Source: Lutjanus erythropterus (taxonomy: Eukaryota > Chordata > Actinopteri > Lutjaniformes > Lutjanidae). Taken from it: a stretch of 64,000 bases of DNA. Within the stretch, counting starts at the first letter, position 1; each line of letters starts with the position of its first letter. The position numbers and the translations under genes are program-made. The stretch lies in the NCBI GenBank assembly GCA_020091685.1, contig CM034605.1, forward strand, positions 11,542,218-11,606,217. The letters are read 5' to 3'. The notes under the pieces are model-generated. The model did no database searches. It was given only the letters and a program-made list of their open reading frames with translations, and had not been told where the DNA came from. Shown here piece after piece: positions 12,640 to 24,291 of the stretch.

Positions 12640-14200
12640 ACAGTAGTAATGGGGAATATATCAGTTTTCCTCACTTTACTCAGAATAAGAAAGTAATAAA
12701 TGCCTTTGTACAAACCTTTGTTATGTATTTGGTGCCGCCTGAAGTTATGTAAAGCAGCAAATTTTAGTTATATTGGCTCAATTGTTGAGTGTCTGTGATA
12801 AAACGGCTTAATCATGATCCCATAAGCATCCAGGAATCCAGGAGTGAAACTAAGCAAGTTGACTATGTGGGAGCATCTTTTTAAAGGTTTGCCTGCTTAG
12901 AAAAAGCACACAAAGCCCATGTATATGACAACAGGTTACCATAGTGACCATCAGACCTTCTTGCAACCATAAAATCATAGCTTATAGCCATGTAGGAGTG
13001 ACATGATCCTTCAAGCCCACGAGACTACTCAGTCTTGATTTGTAAAGATGAACAAATCTTTGGTTTTATTATCCTGACAACTGTCGTTTACATTTTCAAA
13101 TTCTTCTTTAAAAAGAAGTTTACATGGTATCAAGTGCAATATAACTGCCACAGTTGTTTTTTTTATGTGCACGAGTACCAATGGTCAAATTTAAATAGTT
13201 AATTAAAAAATGCACCAGCTAATTGGGATCAACAAACATTGGGGAAAAAAATGATTTCAATTATTGAAACTGAAAGCTCATTTCAATCGATTTTCTATTT
13301 AATATTGAAATTGCGACACCCCATAGCCATGTTATACCAACTCGAGTATGATTAAACAACATGAATGCTTTCCAAAGATCATAAAACGATGCATAAATAA
13401 ACTAAGAGATAAATGCCCAAATCTAATGGTTCATGAACCAAATTGGAGACAATTTAGTGCCAGCTGTGTGCGATAAAAGTCAAGCAGGAAGCAATCAACA
13501 CACTGCTGATTCCTGAGCCACCAATCTACCCCCACACACATGTACCTGCACACTTTATCATTTCAGTGTTGCCTGTGGCTCTGAAATACAGCACATCAAA
13601 ACAACCTGTAAGTTTCATTTCCGATAGCCTTGAACATGCTGACTGGGCCAAACTGTCCACTAGCTGACACTTTGAAGAGTACCTCATCTCAGTCGTCTCT
13701 CCTGCCGCCATTCTGTCTGGTCCTGAGAAGAGATGATTGATGATACGTTCACTAACATGGCTGCTATGAACAAACATTAATAGCAGTTTAAAAAATCATA
13801 TCAATATTAAGTTAAGAACAGGGAATTATACACTCTCTTTAACAGGGGAAGGGATATTCTGGGTATACATCATATAGAATATATAGTGATCATGTTGGTG
13901 CACTTTTAGTGACCTCTTAGTCCGTTAAGAAACGTACCAGTGAACATCCACCACGGTTCCAGTCGCCTCGTTTCCACAGAAGAAGGGGGCAGGGCGAGTG
14001 TGGTCCTGAAGGTGCTGGTGCTGGTGTGCGATGTTAGGGATGTGTTGTGCCCATCTGGCAGGGCAGGGTTTAGCCCTAATCCCAGAGCCCCTCGGCAGGG
14101 GAGCCCCAGGCTGTTGATCACTGGCCCCCTGCTGGCTCCTCCACACTCCTGACCTCCGCGACGCACAAACACACAGACCCCTGCCACAAGAAAACAAGTC
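12640..14200. other. intergenic DNA, no gene seen
   Basis: Mostly AT-rich and unremarkable. The 13,906-14,293 open frames on the minus strand overlap in several frames with no recognisable family. Confidence 0.45.
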
Positions 14201-14201
14201 C

Positions 14202-14702
14202 ACACTCTTACAAATAAGGGTTCTAAAGGGTTCTTCCCGAAGGACTGAGGTTCTCCCCAGAACCATTTGCTTCTGAAGCACCCGTCTTTTCATCTAAAGA
14301 ACCCTTTTTGGAAGAAAGAATTCTTCAAAGATTGTTGAAACCATGGGTGTTAAGAGATGTTTTCCCAATTTAAAGAATATCTTGTTAAAATCTGTGTATT
14401 CTGAAGAATATTAGAAATTATATAGTTCTCCGTAGAACCCTTGGAAGACAAGAGAGTTACAGGTGAAACCCTTAGATATATTAGACCCCATGGGAGGGTG
14501 CTAGATGGAACCCTTGGAATATAAAAGGGTTCTCTGTGGAAGACCCATATCATCACAGAATGGTTGTCTGTAGAACCTCTCACAGGGTTTTCGGGATGGA
14601 GCTTTATAAAAAAGGTTCTACCAGGAACCAAACAGAGTTCTCCTATGGGGACATGCCGAAGAATCCTATATGGTTCTTGGTAGCACTTTTATTTGTAGTG
14701 TA
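14202..14702. mobile_element. GGTTCT-type MITE with internal minisatellite (copy 1)
   Basis: Left end ACACTCTTACAAATAAGGG pairs with the right end CACTTTTATTTGTAGTGTA as inverted repeats. The interior is built of diverged 45-50-bp units with AGGGTTCT, TAGAACCC and ATATAAAAGGG phrases. Second copy at 60,524-61,324. Confidence 0.75.
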
Positions 14703-14837
14703 CACACACAACATCAGCACATACATTGCGGGGTGTGACACACAATTAGTTTAGGAGACGTCACATTCCACAAACATCTTTCTAGGTGTGATTGTGTCAA
14801 CGCTGAGTGAAGAGTGTCGATGTCCAGTACAGACCTA

Positions 14838-14882
14838 TACACACGCACAGACACACACACACACACACACAGACACACACGC
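14838..14882. repeat. (AC)n-rich microsatellite
   Basis: Interrupted AC tract; the surrounding 14,700-15,200 is broadly CA-rich and gives a spurious Val/Cys-rich minus-strand open frame. Confidence 0.9.
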
Positions 14883-15171
14883 ACTATGAAAGAGGAGAAG
14901 GAAATGTGACCCCGACCAACAGGAGAACACAGAAAAACATATAAACACACACATGCAGCGGGCGCACAGGCTTGTTTTTGTGAGGCAACGTAGAAAACAC
15001 ATTTATCACACACACAAGTAGAGACCGAGTAAATATACACACACATAATTACAAAAACATAGACAGATAGGCAAACACACAAAGACACCCAGAAGCAGTC
15101 ACCCAGCCATACACACCACACACCTAACCACTGATAATCCCCTAGACACAGAAACACACACTCTCTCACAA

Positions 15172-15196
15172 ACACACACACACACACACACACACA
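15172..15196. repeat. (AC)n microsatellite
   Basis: About 12 uninterrupted units. Confidence 0.95.
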
Positions 15197-15399
15197 GAGC
15201 ATCATTATGTTTATCACTGTGAACCAGCCCACCGACACCCATCACTCTAATTCCATTTGTCTGTTTAGATTCGTTTTGCTTTAATCCTCCCTTGTTTGTG
15301 CACATCTGCAAGCACTGCAATAGTACAGACACAGCGAGACCGGCAATGAGAGACAGACAGAAAGAGACAGAGACTGAAAGAGAGAGAAAGAGGGAGCTC

Positions 15400-15790
15400 A
15401 CTGGGAGCACTCTCCCCTCCTGACATCCTGGTCCCCGTAGCTCCGGCAGAAGGGGCAGACAGGCGTATCTCCTTGCCCAGGGAGAAGCTCCCTGTCCCAG
15501 CCACGGAGCCGCCGCCAGGCCCGCAGGCCCCTGTAATCACTGCAAACAGTCAAACATCCAGTCACACAGGCTCTTACACCAACACAACATTACAGGCTTT
15601 TTACACAGTATTACACCACATCTTATTATCCCATTCAAGTCCCTCTATTAGCTCAATTGGATGGTGGGATTTTCATTTGTAAATTGGGGGATTTTAGATT
15701 AGCTTGTCTGTCAGCGATGAAATGCCCCCTGAGACTGTGAATTATGTGACCAATCACATATGAATCAATGCTTACGCATGCTCGAGTGCA
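15400..15790. other. unique-looking GC-richer non-coding block
   Basis: Contains CTGTAATCACTG and AGATTAGC cores. No exon found. Possible regulatory element only. Confidence 0.25.
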
Positions 15791-16089
15791 TGAATGGATG
15801 GTGTCAGCGAGAGGAAATGAAACAACTTTAACCTAGATTATGTGTCATATGTATACTACACTGCAGATTTTATCATGTATGGCTGCGTGGTCACAGATTC
15901 GATCCACTATAGTCTTTAAATGCTAAATACAGGCATGTGAATTAGCCTTAATGCAGCAACAAAATGTGAATGACACCATTTTTGTGCAGCTCACAATAAG
16001 CAGTGTTAGCTTTTATGCTGCAAATAATATTCAGGTCTAATACAGAATTATTAAAGAGATAAATATTAGCTGCTATACACACCTAGCAG

Positions 16090-16560
16090 CAACATTATGC
16101 AGAACTGAAGCCGGTTGGTTGAAAGGAGGCGAATGAATTACCCCTCTTCCTCCCCAGGCCTTCCATTCAGACACGGAGTGAGAGCGAGAGGGAGGAGAGG
16201 GAGGAAAAAAGGCACCCCGAGCTAGTCGAGAGACCCGGCAAATTATGAAAATGCCTCTCTGTGTCCTAAATGGAGGCCGAGCTCTTTAATGTGGCACAAA
16301 ATTAGAACCTGGGGGAGGAAGTGTGGCCCGCTTGATTGGCGAAACCCCTCCTGGTCCACTACCCTCCTCCTCCTCCTCCTCCTCCTCTCAAAGCATACAG
16401 AGATATTATCCTGTGGCTGGTGGCGCTCTCTTGTATTGGGGGAAACTGAAGGACCCCAGAGAGAGCCCAGGGGCGTCCATAAAGGTGCCTAATTTGTCAG
16501 TTTACTCCTCAATTATTTAAATAGATCTAAGAAGGGAGCGTAGAATGGGGCTTTTTACTG
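16090..16560. other. unique-looking non-coding block with (TCC)n
   Basis: Holds a purine-rich run near 16,175-16,210 and a (TCC)8 microsatellite at 16,363-16,388. Open frames here are Leu- or Ser-runs from the triplet repeat. Confidence 0.3.
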
Positions 16561-16912
16561 CCTCTTCGCAGTCAAAGCAGAGAGAGACCTTTCTCCACGG
16601 TAGCCATTTTCAATTGCGCTCTGCACTGCCTGTCTTTGATATACAGAAGTGCAGTGGTGGAGAGGGGCTGTATCAAATAAACAAATGTGTGTACACAAGA
16701 TAACAACGGCAACTTGGGGATAATATTCAGTTCGCTCTGAAGAACTCAAAGTTATTTCACATTTACAAATTTACAGATTAAAACAAACTTTACAAATGTG
16801 TGTGCAAAAAGTACACACACACAAAGACATGTTAACATTGTGTGTGTAACATACATGAACAAACATACATGCATTTACACGTCTGTCAGTGAGGATTTAG
16901 GTGAGGTTTGGA

Positions 16913-17285
16913 TTAGAGCCTGACTGATATATTGGCCAATTAACATTATCAGCCCAACTAGGGATGTTAAAATTAATTACTGTTAAGAATTTGAATGATC
17001 AAAAATTGTACTGATTGATAACTGATCGACAGTCTAAAAATGGCAGTAATTACGCCTCATTGTTTTGTCTGGCAGAGCCTTTGTTGAATAAGGAAACCTA
17101 AACTTAAAATGAGAAAAAGAGAAAATATGTGTTTTGTATCTTATTAATTATTCATGATTAATCGATTGTTAGCATTCTCAAGTATTGAGTAAGGAAAATG
17201 CACAAAATATGCAACTGTAGGTCCAATATTGGCTTATCACAGCTTTATAGATCTGTACAGGTACCAGCATATATGTTGTCATATA
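16913..17285 (+). repeat. degenerate dispersed repeat (GACTGATATATTGGCC type)
   Basis: Starts AGCCTGACTGATATATTGGCC, and a related GTCCAATATTGGCTTATC phrase recurs at about 17,220, resembling a common teleost MITE. Strongly diverged. Confidence 0.4.
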
Positions 17286-17594
17286 CAGTTATATGAAAAC
17301 TTTTTTTTTTTTTTTTTTTCTTAACAGAACATAGTGCAGATTGATTGACCAGGGTTGGAGTTGCGCTTTCAAATTCCTGCCCAAACAATTGGCCAACTCA
17401 GTCATGAGCAGGGCTCGGCTGTCAATCATATCATCGAACAACTAATTAAAACCATACCGAGGAGAAAAATGAAAATGTGAACAAACATCAGTGTGATAAA
17501 AACTACTTACAATGACAGAAAGAAGAAGAGGAGCATTTATTTGAGATGTACTTTGATACTTTTAGTTCGGTCCATGTCCTATCTGCTAAAATGA

Positions 17595-17725
17595 AGGGTA
17601 CAGGATTTATGACCTATATTGCAGCCAGCCACCAGGGGGCCATAGAGATGCTGCTTCACTTTTGGGGAGCTCTAATGTTGTCCATCTCTCTATATATATG
17701 TCAATGACTGGGCTCTAGTTTCACT
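17595..17725 (+). repeat. dispersed repeat fragment (family G)
   Basis: TTATGACCTATATTGCAGCC, GGGGAGCTCTAATGTTGTCC and ATATATGTCAATG match the segment at 48,115-48,205 of the longer copy at 47.74-48.44 kb. Confidence 0.7.
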
Positions 17726-18677
17726 ATAAAGGAAGGACCTTTTCGTACTCATCCCTCTGCTCCTGCATCCATCCACACTATCATAACCCCCCCCACCCCC
17801 CACACACTATCCTATCAGCACTCCACACCCAGCAGGAGGTAAACCAGCTCCCACAGCCTGGCAATGCCAGCTCCCAGCCAGAGAGACCACTGGAGGTATG
17901 TGGGGCCCAGGGCCAGAGATTACCAAGCAGTTGAAGATTGATCCTGGAAATGGAGATGTTGCATTCCCCAACCCTCTGACCTCTAATCCCTCACATGTCT
18001 GCCTCCATTGTTTGGTTTGTTTTACTACAGAGGTGAGGTGGTGTAGGCTGAAAAGGAGGAGGATGCTGTGAAGGTGGAGGGGGGGTTCACACAGGGTCCT
18101 AAGGTGACCTTATCTCCCACATACGTCTGGTGGAGGCAGGTAAAGGACCCTCTCTGTGTCTGAGTGAACCCCTATTGAGACGAACTCTCATCCGTGCAAC
18201 AACAATCACTTTCAATAAGCTCTATATCAGCAGCGATGCCAGCACCGGGTCCAGTCAGTAAGAGTACAATAGTCTGGGTGCGCCTACACAAAGACGTCAG
18301 CGCCAAGACAATGGCACAGTCCTTTATATTCAGAAAGACACTTTGACAGAGAAAACACTTTGTCCATTTTGACACAATAGATGCCAAGCAACCCAAATAC
18401 AAACAGGAACACAATGGAGAGCACAACAAACACCTGGACAAATACACTCAGTAAACCTGCAAACATACTGTACCTGACACACACAAACAGCAGCGACCAC
18501 ACACTGAGAAACACACACATCATGAGTGATAGCAAACAAAAACCTGAGACGAGTCAATCATGTCAACACAGCCTGACATTAATGGGCCTAATTCTACCCA
18601 GTACACATTAATAAGTCTACCGGAAAATATTTAATTGTTATTTAAACAAAAATAAAAAATAGATTTAAATACCTTAG

Positions 18678-19535
18678 TTAAAGGAATAGTTTGGCTTATT
18701 TGAAGCAGGGCTGTATGAGGTATTTAGTGTATTATCTACAGTAGATGCCAGTCGGACTAACCCGGTTTGAAGAGGCAGAGAGGAGTACCATTAGAGAAGC
18801 TAATCAATCAAGTTATCAGTTAATAAAGGCCCATCTAAAGAAATCAATATCAGTTTAAGTGTAGAATATTCACAGCTTTACCTTGCTGTTAGCCTTTTTC
18901 AGTGGGAAACCAGCATTGTATAACCCAAATTATCGCTCTTTCGTGCTTGTGTGGTTAGATGTACAAATAAATAATGTATTTACAACCAAAAGCTTATACT
19001 ATGTTATACTATACTACTTAACTTTGATGTCAGACAATAGTTTTTGACAGGAGACCACTGTTATATAAGCCAAAAATTCTCTCCAGAAAAACACAGACTC
19101 CTTTTGCAAAATGAATTTTCCCCCACAGAACACAGGAGTTGCTGGTCTATCAGTGCCTCGATCTGTTAGTTTATTTGTTATTGTGTGACTGAATCCAAAC
19201 TATCCTTCGATAACAGTGAAGTCACACAAGAACAGACTGAGGGAGTGGTAGATCAGCAACTGAAAGGTAAAATGACTGATTTCACCAATGGAGTCTGGTT
19301 GGTTTGAAGAGAGCAATATCTGAACATATCACAATTTTTTAAGTGGCTGAAATGGGTTTTGTTGCTGACCCTGTCCACAGAAAGACATTGCTTAATACTC
19401 CATTATTATATTATATTATTATTATTATATTCCAAACTGGGGGCGTGTCGACCACCATATACTGTATGTAACACACTGACTATTGATAAGTGCGTAATAC
19501 AACCCTGCATCAAATAATCTGAACTATCCCTTTAA
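18678..19535. mobile_element. family C foldback MITE, full copy
   Basis: Begins TTAAAGGAATAGTTTGG and ends CTGAACTATCCCTTTAA, inverted repeats of each other. Halves mirror each other (CTACAGTAGATG near the left, ATACTGTATGTAAC near the right). It is longer than other copies because of extra sequence around 18,949-19,010. Confidence 0.8.
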
Positions 19536-19639
19536 GGTTCAACTGTGTTGAAAATCTGCATACAATCAACTGAAAAGAGTTGCCATTTTGGATAAACCTG
19601 CAACTTAGTACACTAGAATAACAACAATCCCAGGCTAAA

Positions 19640-20210
19640 AATATGTGTGGAGTTTGGTAGCAGGCATTGGCACCCGTCACAAAGATGGGTGGCACCTCAT
19701 AAACACCCTTGAAACAGGTTTCTCATGCTTAGGAAAGGGATCTGCAGGCAAAGTTTTTCCAGAGTGTGAGATTCTGCAAAATCTGTGGCCAGCTCAGTAT
19801 ATCATGCCTCTCACACCCTCTATTCTCTTCCCAAACACTAACCAACACACCCCGGCCCTCCGCCTCCCTCCACTCCAAGCTTCCATCCAGCCAGAGAGAG
19901 GAGAGGAGAGGAGATAGGCCCAGTTGCTAAAGCTGTCTTTTCAGCCCCTGCTCCCGCTCGGTCTATCTGAGATACACAGCAAGCGGAGGTGTCGCTTTTC
20001 CGCTGGCATTTCGGACAGTATCTACTTATAGACGGGAGAAAAAGAGAAAAGAAAAACAGAAGGGGTATTATCAGGGAGGGATGAGAGCAGCAAAGGCATT
20101 TTGTCTTTTTATTCCCCTCCTAAGCCCTGGGCTTTGCTCCCAATCCGATTGGTCGATACGGCCAGGGATGTAAATGAAATGCAAAGAGGAATAAGGCTGG
20201 CTTCCCATCT
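19640..20210. other. unique-looking non-coding block
   Basis: GC-richer, without repeats. No frame resembles a known protein. The next 400 bp (20,210-20,640) is strongly CT-rich on the + strand, then purine-rich, giving overlapping spurious frames. Confidence 0.25.
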
Positions 20211-20718
20211 CCAGTGTGTGCCCCCCTAAGTCCTCCGCCCCTCTTTCTCTGTCTCACTCTGTCTTGCTCTCTGGGCTGTTTATGGTGTTGTGTTTCTGTC
20301 TCTCCCATTCACAGACTTGCTGCTCTCCCTGTTTCCGTCTCACCCTCCTCACTCTGCCTCATCGTCCTCCTCTCCCCCTCCTCGCTGCATCCCTCCCCTC
20401 CCTGGCTGGGCTCACAGCTCTTATCTCCTCAGACGCCCCACATTCCAGCGTTGCCGTGGCTCCCTGCCTGCATCCCTGGTCACGGCGATTCCATGGGTTC
20501 CCACAATCCTCGGCAGCTTGCTGATTTAGGGTGGGCAACTGACTCTCAGAGACAGGGGAGAGGAGAGGAACAGAGGGGTTAGGGAAAGACAGGGTGAGAG
20601 GGGATGAGAGGGTGGGAGACAAGAGAGGGATGACAAAAGGGAGGACAGGAAGAAAGTAAAGTAAAAAAATAACAAGAGGGCATGAGACAAGAGACAGTGA
20701 ATAATTGTGATGTAGGCT

Positions 20719-20910
20719 CAGGCTGCAATGATTACTTTAATTGTAGATAATTTGGCGATAATTTTCTCAATTAATCAATTAATTGTTTGGCTATAAAATG
20801 TCAGAAAATGCTGAAAAATTTTGCAGTTCAGTATCCAGTCCTATAACCAGCGATGATACTTGAATGTATTGGCTATAATTAAAATTTCCAGATTTAGAAG
20901 GCATCATATT
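20719..20910 (+). mobile_element. family A MITE, left part
   Basis: GGCTGCAATGATTACTTTAA, TTAATCAATTAATTGTTTGG and AAAATGTCAGAAAATG. It breaks off before the core and is followed at once by a full copy. Confidence 0.75.
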
Positions 20911-20919
20911 AGATTATAG

Positions 20920-21222
20920 AGGCAACTAACGATTACTTTCATCATCAATTTAGGTGTCAATCGTTTTCTTGATTAGCTGTTCGTCAATAAAATGTCAGAA
21001 AATGTCAGAAAATGCTGAAAAATGTTGATCATGGTTTCTAAAATCCCAAGGTGATGTCCTCAGATGTCTTGTTTTGTCCACAGTCCATGGTTACATTTAA
21101 GAAGCTGGAATCAGAGAATTTTGACTGTTTTTCCTTAAAAGAAAATACCCAAACTGATTAGTCGATTATCAAAATAGTTCATGATTAATTTAACAGTTGA
21201 TAACTAATCATTGCAGCTCTAC
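20920..21222 (+). mobile_element. family A MITE, near-complete copy
   Basis: All landmarks in order: CAACTAACGATTACTTTC, AATAAAATGTCAGAAAATG, GTCTTGTTTTGTCCACAG, ACATTTAAGAAGCTGGAATC, AATTTTGACTG, GATTAGTCGATTATCAAAA and the terminal AACTAATCATTGCAGCTCT. No coding capacity; about 300 bp. Confidence 0.85.
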
Positions 21223-22133
21223 TGTAAATGCAAAAATAAATGGTTGACCAAATATGATCGATATATGGGACTCAAAAGTCCTACTCTACCGTGGGAAAAA
21301 GGGTCCAAAAAGTGTTAAAAATAAACAGAATCTTTATTGAAATATTTTAATCTGTAGAAAGCAGAGTGACAGTTCCCCTTTTTTTTCTGTGAGAAACCAA
21401 ACCATCTGTGCTACAGCAGGTTGAATCTCATCATCCAGCCAGCTGACAGCCACTAACCAGGCCTGCGAACAGAGAGGGCAGATTACATTCTGAGAAAACT
21501 ACACATGCACTTAACTGTCCTTCGCTTTCTAGTGGTATCTCAAACAGCAGGCTCCTTCAGCAGTGTTTTATACAGCTTATGGCAATACACTGGTTTGACC
21601 TCTGTGTGACAAATTTCATGGCACAAGGTTCATTAACATCAGCATTTACAAAAACAGCATGTATCTGGGGTTCTGGACACTGACAACACGTCAAAGACAA
21701 GTGACTCTTGTCCTCTCGTAGTGTCTGCACGCTATGTTGTCTCTCCAGAAGTCCATTTTCCTGGGAGCTGGGACAGTTTTGCGTGTTTTATGCGTATCCC
21801 TCGAGTTTGCATGACTCTGTGCTTCTCTCTCTTTCCAGTGTGCCGATCTGTTTATTGACTACATTTATTTGCAGTTTCCGGGCAGTGAAAAGGCTTGGGT
21901 GGAGATTTACACACACGTCAACATGCAAACGCAAATCAACAAACACACACGCGTTCCACACAGAAGATGCACCTCTAAAAGGGTCCCTGGCATTGTGACA
22001 TTTCACATTTCATTTAAATCCATGAGGGATTACAGCCCTCCTGTTAGGAAGGAAGAGAGGAAAAAACACTCAATGAATCCATTAGTTTTAAACATTTAAA
22101 GGACCATCTAAGATAGACTGATGGAAGGATAGA

Positions 22134-22149
22134 GGGGTGGGTGGGTGGG
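22134..22149 (+). other. G-quadruplex motif with single-T loops
   Basis: Four G-runs (GGGG, GGG, GGG, GGG) separated by single T bases, a classic very stable parallel quadruplex pattern. Confidence 0.7.
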
Positions 22150-22840
22150 TAGTGCCTGTTATGCGGAGTGAGGACTGTGTGGCACAGCACAAGTCTGTCC
22201 TAGATTAAACAGCCGCTCTAATCCCCCATTTCTGCCCCCAAATTGGTTTTCCCTCAATCTCGGCCTCGCCATCCTAATGTGAGAAAAAGAGAAGTGGAGC
22301 AGTGGCTAAGGCAAAATAATCAGCACGTTAAAAACTGTGAGAGCAGAGGAGGAGAGGAAAAAAAAGGAACAAGATGTAACGATAAAGCAATCGAATGTGT
22401 GAGTTTGAGGGGAGCACGCACAGCTTGATTGGGGTCAGACGAGGCTTCCCAAAGTCAAACTCTGTCCCTGGTCGACTGTAAACATTCATCAAATGAAGCA
22501 TGGCTGAGTCAAAGTTCTCAGTCCTTTGTGAAACCAGTACTTCTGCACCAGCACTTAACAAGAGAGGCACCAAGCCACTGTTTTTAAGTTCTGATCCAAT
22601 TCCGATACCTGAATTTGGATATCTGCCAATACACATTACAAATTACCGTCTTGTATTTCTGTTTTTTCTGTGTTTAGATACTAAAATATCTCAAATCAAA
22701 GGACTTGCTGAGTTAGCCAACTGTTAGCTGACTCTGCTGCAAAAGTATGGGTAGTATAGTTTGTGAAAATACCTCAGATAACTGCCAAAAATGCTGGCAT
22801 CCATATCAGCAAGTATGCGAGTCTATGTACCAATCCAGTA

Positions 22841-23092
22841 CGATTATTTTCATTATTGATTAATCTGTCGATTATTTTCTCGATTATTCAATTCGTTTTT
22901 ATATCCAAAAATGTCAATCTCGATTGGTATCAGAGAGGAGTAAAGAAACCAGAAAATATTCACATTTAAGAACCTGGAATCAGAGAATTTTGGATAGTTT
23001 TTCCTTGAAAAATCACTTAATTAATCATCATCATTAATAGTTGGTGATTAATTTAATAATAGATTAATAATTGATCAATCGCTGCAGCTCTA
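22841..23092 (+). mobile_element. family A MITE
   Basis: GAGGAGTAAAGAAACCAGAA, TTCACATTTAAGAACCTGG and terminal CAATCGCTGCAGCTCT. The middle is shortened. It directly abuts the next copy. Confidence 0.8.
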
Positions 23093-23476
23093 GGTGCAAC
23101 TACCAATTATATTCATCACTGATTAATCTGCTGAATATTTTCATGATTAATCGATTTATAATTTAATCATTTAGTCTATAAATGATCAAAAAATTGTAAT
23201 GAATTCTCATCACAATTTCAAAGTGCCAGAAGTGACTAATTTGGGCACTTTGCTTCATTTGTCCAACCAACAGTCCAAACCCCAACGACTCTTCATTCAT
23301 TATCATAAATGACAAAGAAAAGTAGGGAATCTTTACATTTAAGAAGCTGGAACCAGCAAATATTTAATAATTTTGCTTAAAAATGCTTACTTGCTTGCTT
23401 GAAGCAATTTATTGTTTATCAAAATAGTTGGCAACTTATTTTCTTTGGATCAAATTGACTAATTGTAGCAGCTCTC
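23093..23476 (+). mobile_element. family A MITE, second of a head-to-tail pair
   Basis: Carries ATTCATCACTGATTAATC, TCCAACCAACAGTCC, CATTTAAGAAGCTGG and terminal ATTGTAGCAGCTCT. It lies about 560 nt past the TMEM260 stop. Confidence 0.75.
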
Positions 23477-24036
23477 TACTACAGTTTACTTTTTATTGGC
23501 CCCAAAACGGGACCCTGCTACTTCCCAGCAGCACCATATACGCCAATTTTTGTCCTAGGATAGTGAAGTCATGTTCTACGGCACTCATTCTCTGTACATA
23601 TTTGTTCATGTTTTACAAAAGGTTTAACCTGAGCCAGCAATCATAAAACGTCCATACAGTGTTAGAATTACACAGCTGTAAAAATATAATATCTGTTTTG
23701 TTTTGTTTTTTAACACACTGGTATTGGATCAATATCCTGCATCAGCTAATATGCAAAGTTCAGGTATCTGAATCGGTATCAGGAAGGAAAAATGGTACTG
23801 AAACATCTTTAGTATTGACACCTGATACCACTATTGGATTGGATCGTCCCAGCTCTGCTCTTAACACCCTCACTCAAAAGTCCAATTAGACAAAACCTAA
23901 ACACCACTAACCCATTCTATCCTTCTGGAGCACCACCTGTAAACAACGAGAGGAGGCATATTCAGACTTTGTCCTCAGTGTCTCGCTCTTCGGACTGGGC
24001 TTGCGGCACACTCTTAGTGTAGCCCTCTGGATTTAA
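23477..24036 (-). other. tmem260: probable TMEM260 3' UTR
   Basis: Between the stop codon and the first AATAAA. No coding sequence or clear repeat is seen. Short open frames on the + strand are not supported. Confidence 0.4.
23492..23497 (-). promoter_or_regulatory. candidate TMEM260 polyadenylation signal
   Basis: First AATAAA on the minus strand downstream of the TMEM260 stop, about 540 nt away. It sits just outside the end of a family A MITE. An ATTAAA overlapping the stop codon is too close to be used. Position is inferred. Confidence 0.35.
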
Positions 24037-24291
24037 TTACGGCTTCTGGCTCTTTCGGAGTCTGTCTCTCTCTTTGAGCAGGTGAGTAATGGCCGAGCGG
24101 ATGGCGGGTGCCTGGGGGTCCGTGGGTTCCTTCTCCAAATAGAGACTAAAGTGCTGGGTGCTGCAGGTCAGCAGGCTGTCTGGACTGTAGCCGTGGTGAC
24201 CTGAACGGAGCAGCCTCTCGCAGGCCAGTGCCAAGTTCTTGTCCCAGTTTGGAGGGTAGTCTGAGTGGGCCTGCACAATCTCCTTATACAG
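24037..24291 (-). CDS. tmem260: TMEM260 coding exon 16 (stop codon)
   Basis: Residues 602-685 and TAA. Contains [28 protein letters not shown] in pieces, aligning with the human C-terminus. The end is basic ([10 protein letters not shown]), with no KKXX retrieval signal. Acceptor TGGGCAG. Confidence 0.95.
   Translation of the reverse strand: MYKEIVQAHSDYPPNWDKNLALACERLLRSGHHGYSPDSLLTCSTQHFSLYLEKEPTDPQAPAIRSAITHLLKERDRLRKSQKP

Noticed and set aside
14714-15238. 174-residue minus-strand open frame rich in Val and Cys
   Set aside because: Produced by CA/TG repeats; CVCVCV runs are typical of translated microsatellites.
24031-24037. ATTAAA overlapping the TMEM260 stop as polyadenylation signal
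   Set aside because: Cleavage would fall directly after the stop codon; the AATAAA at 23,492 is more plausible.
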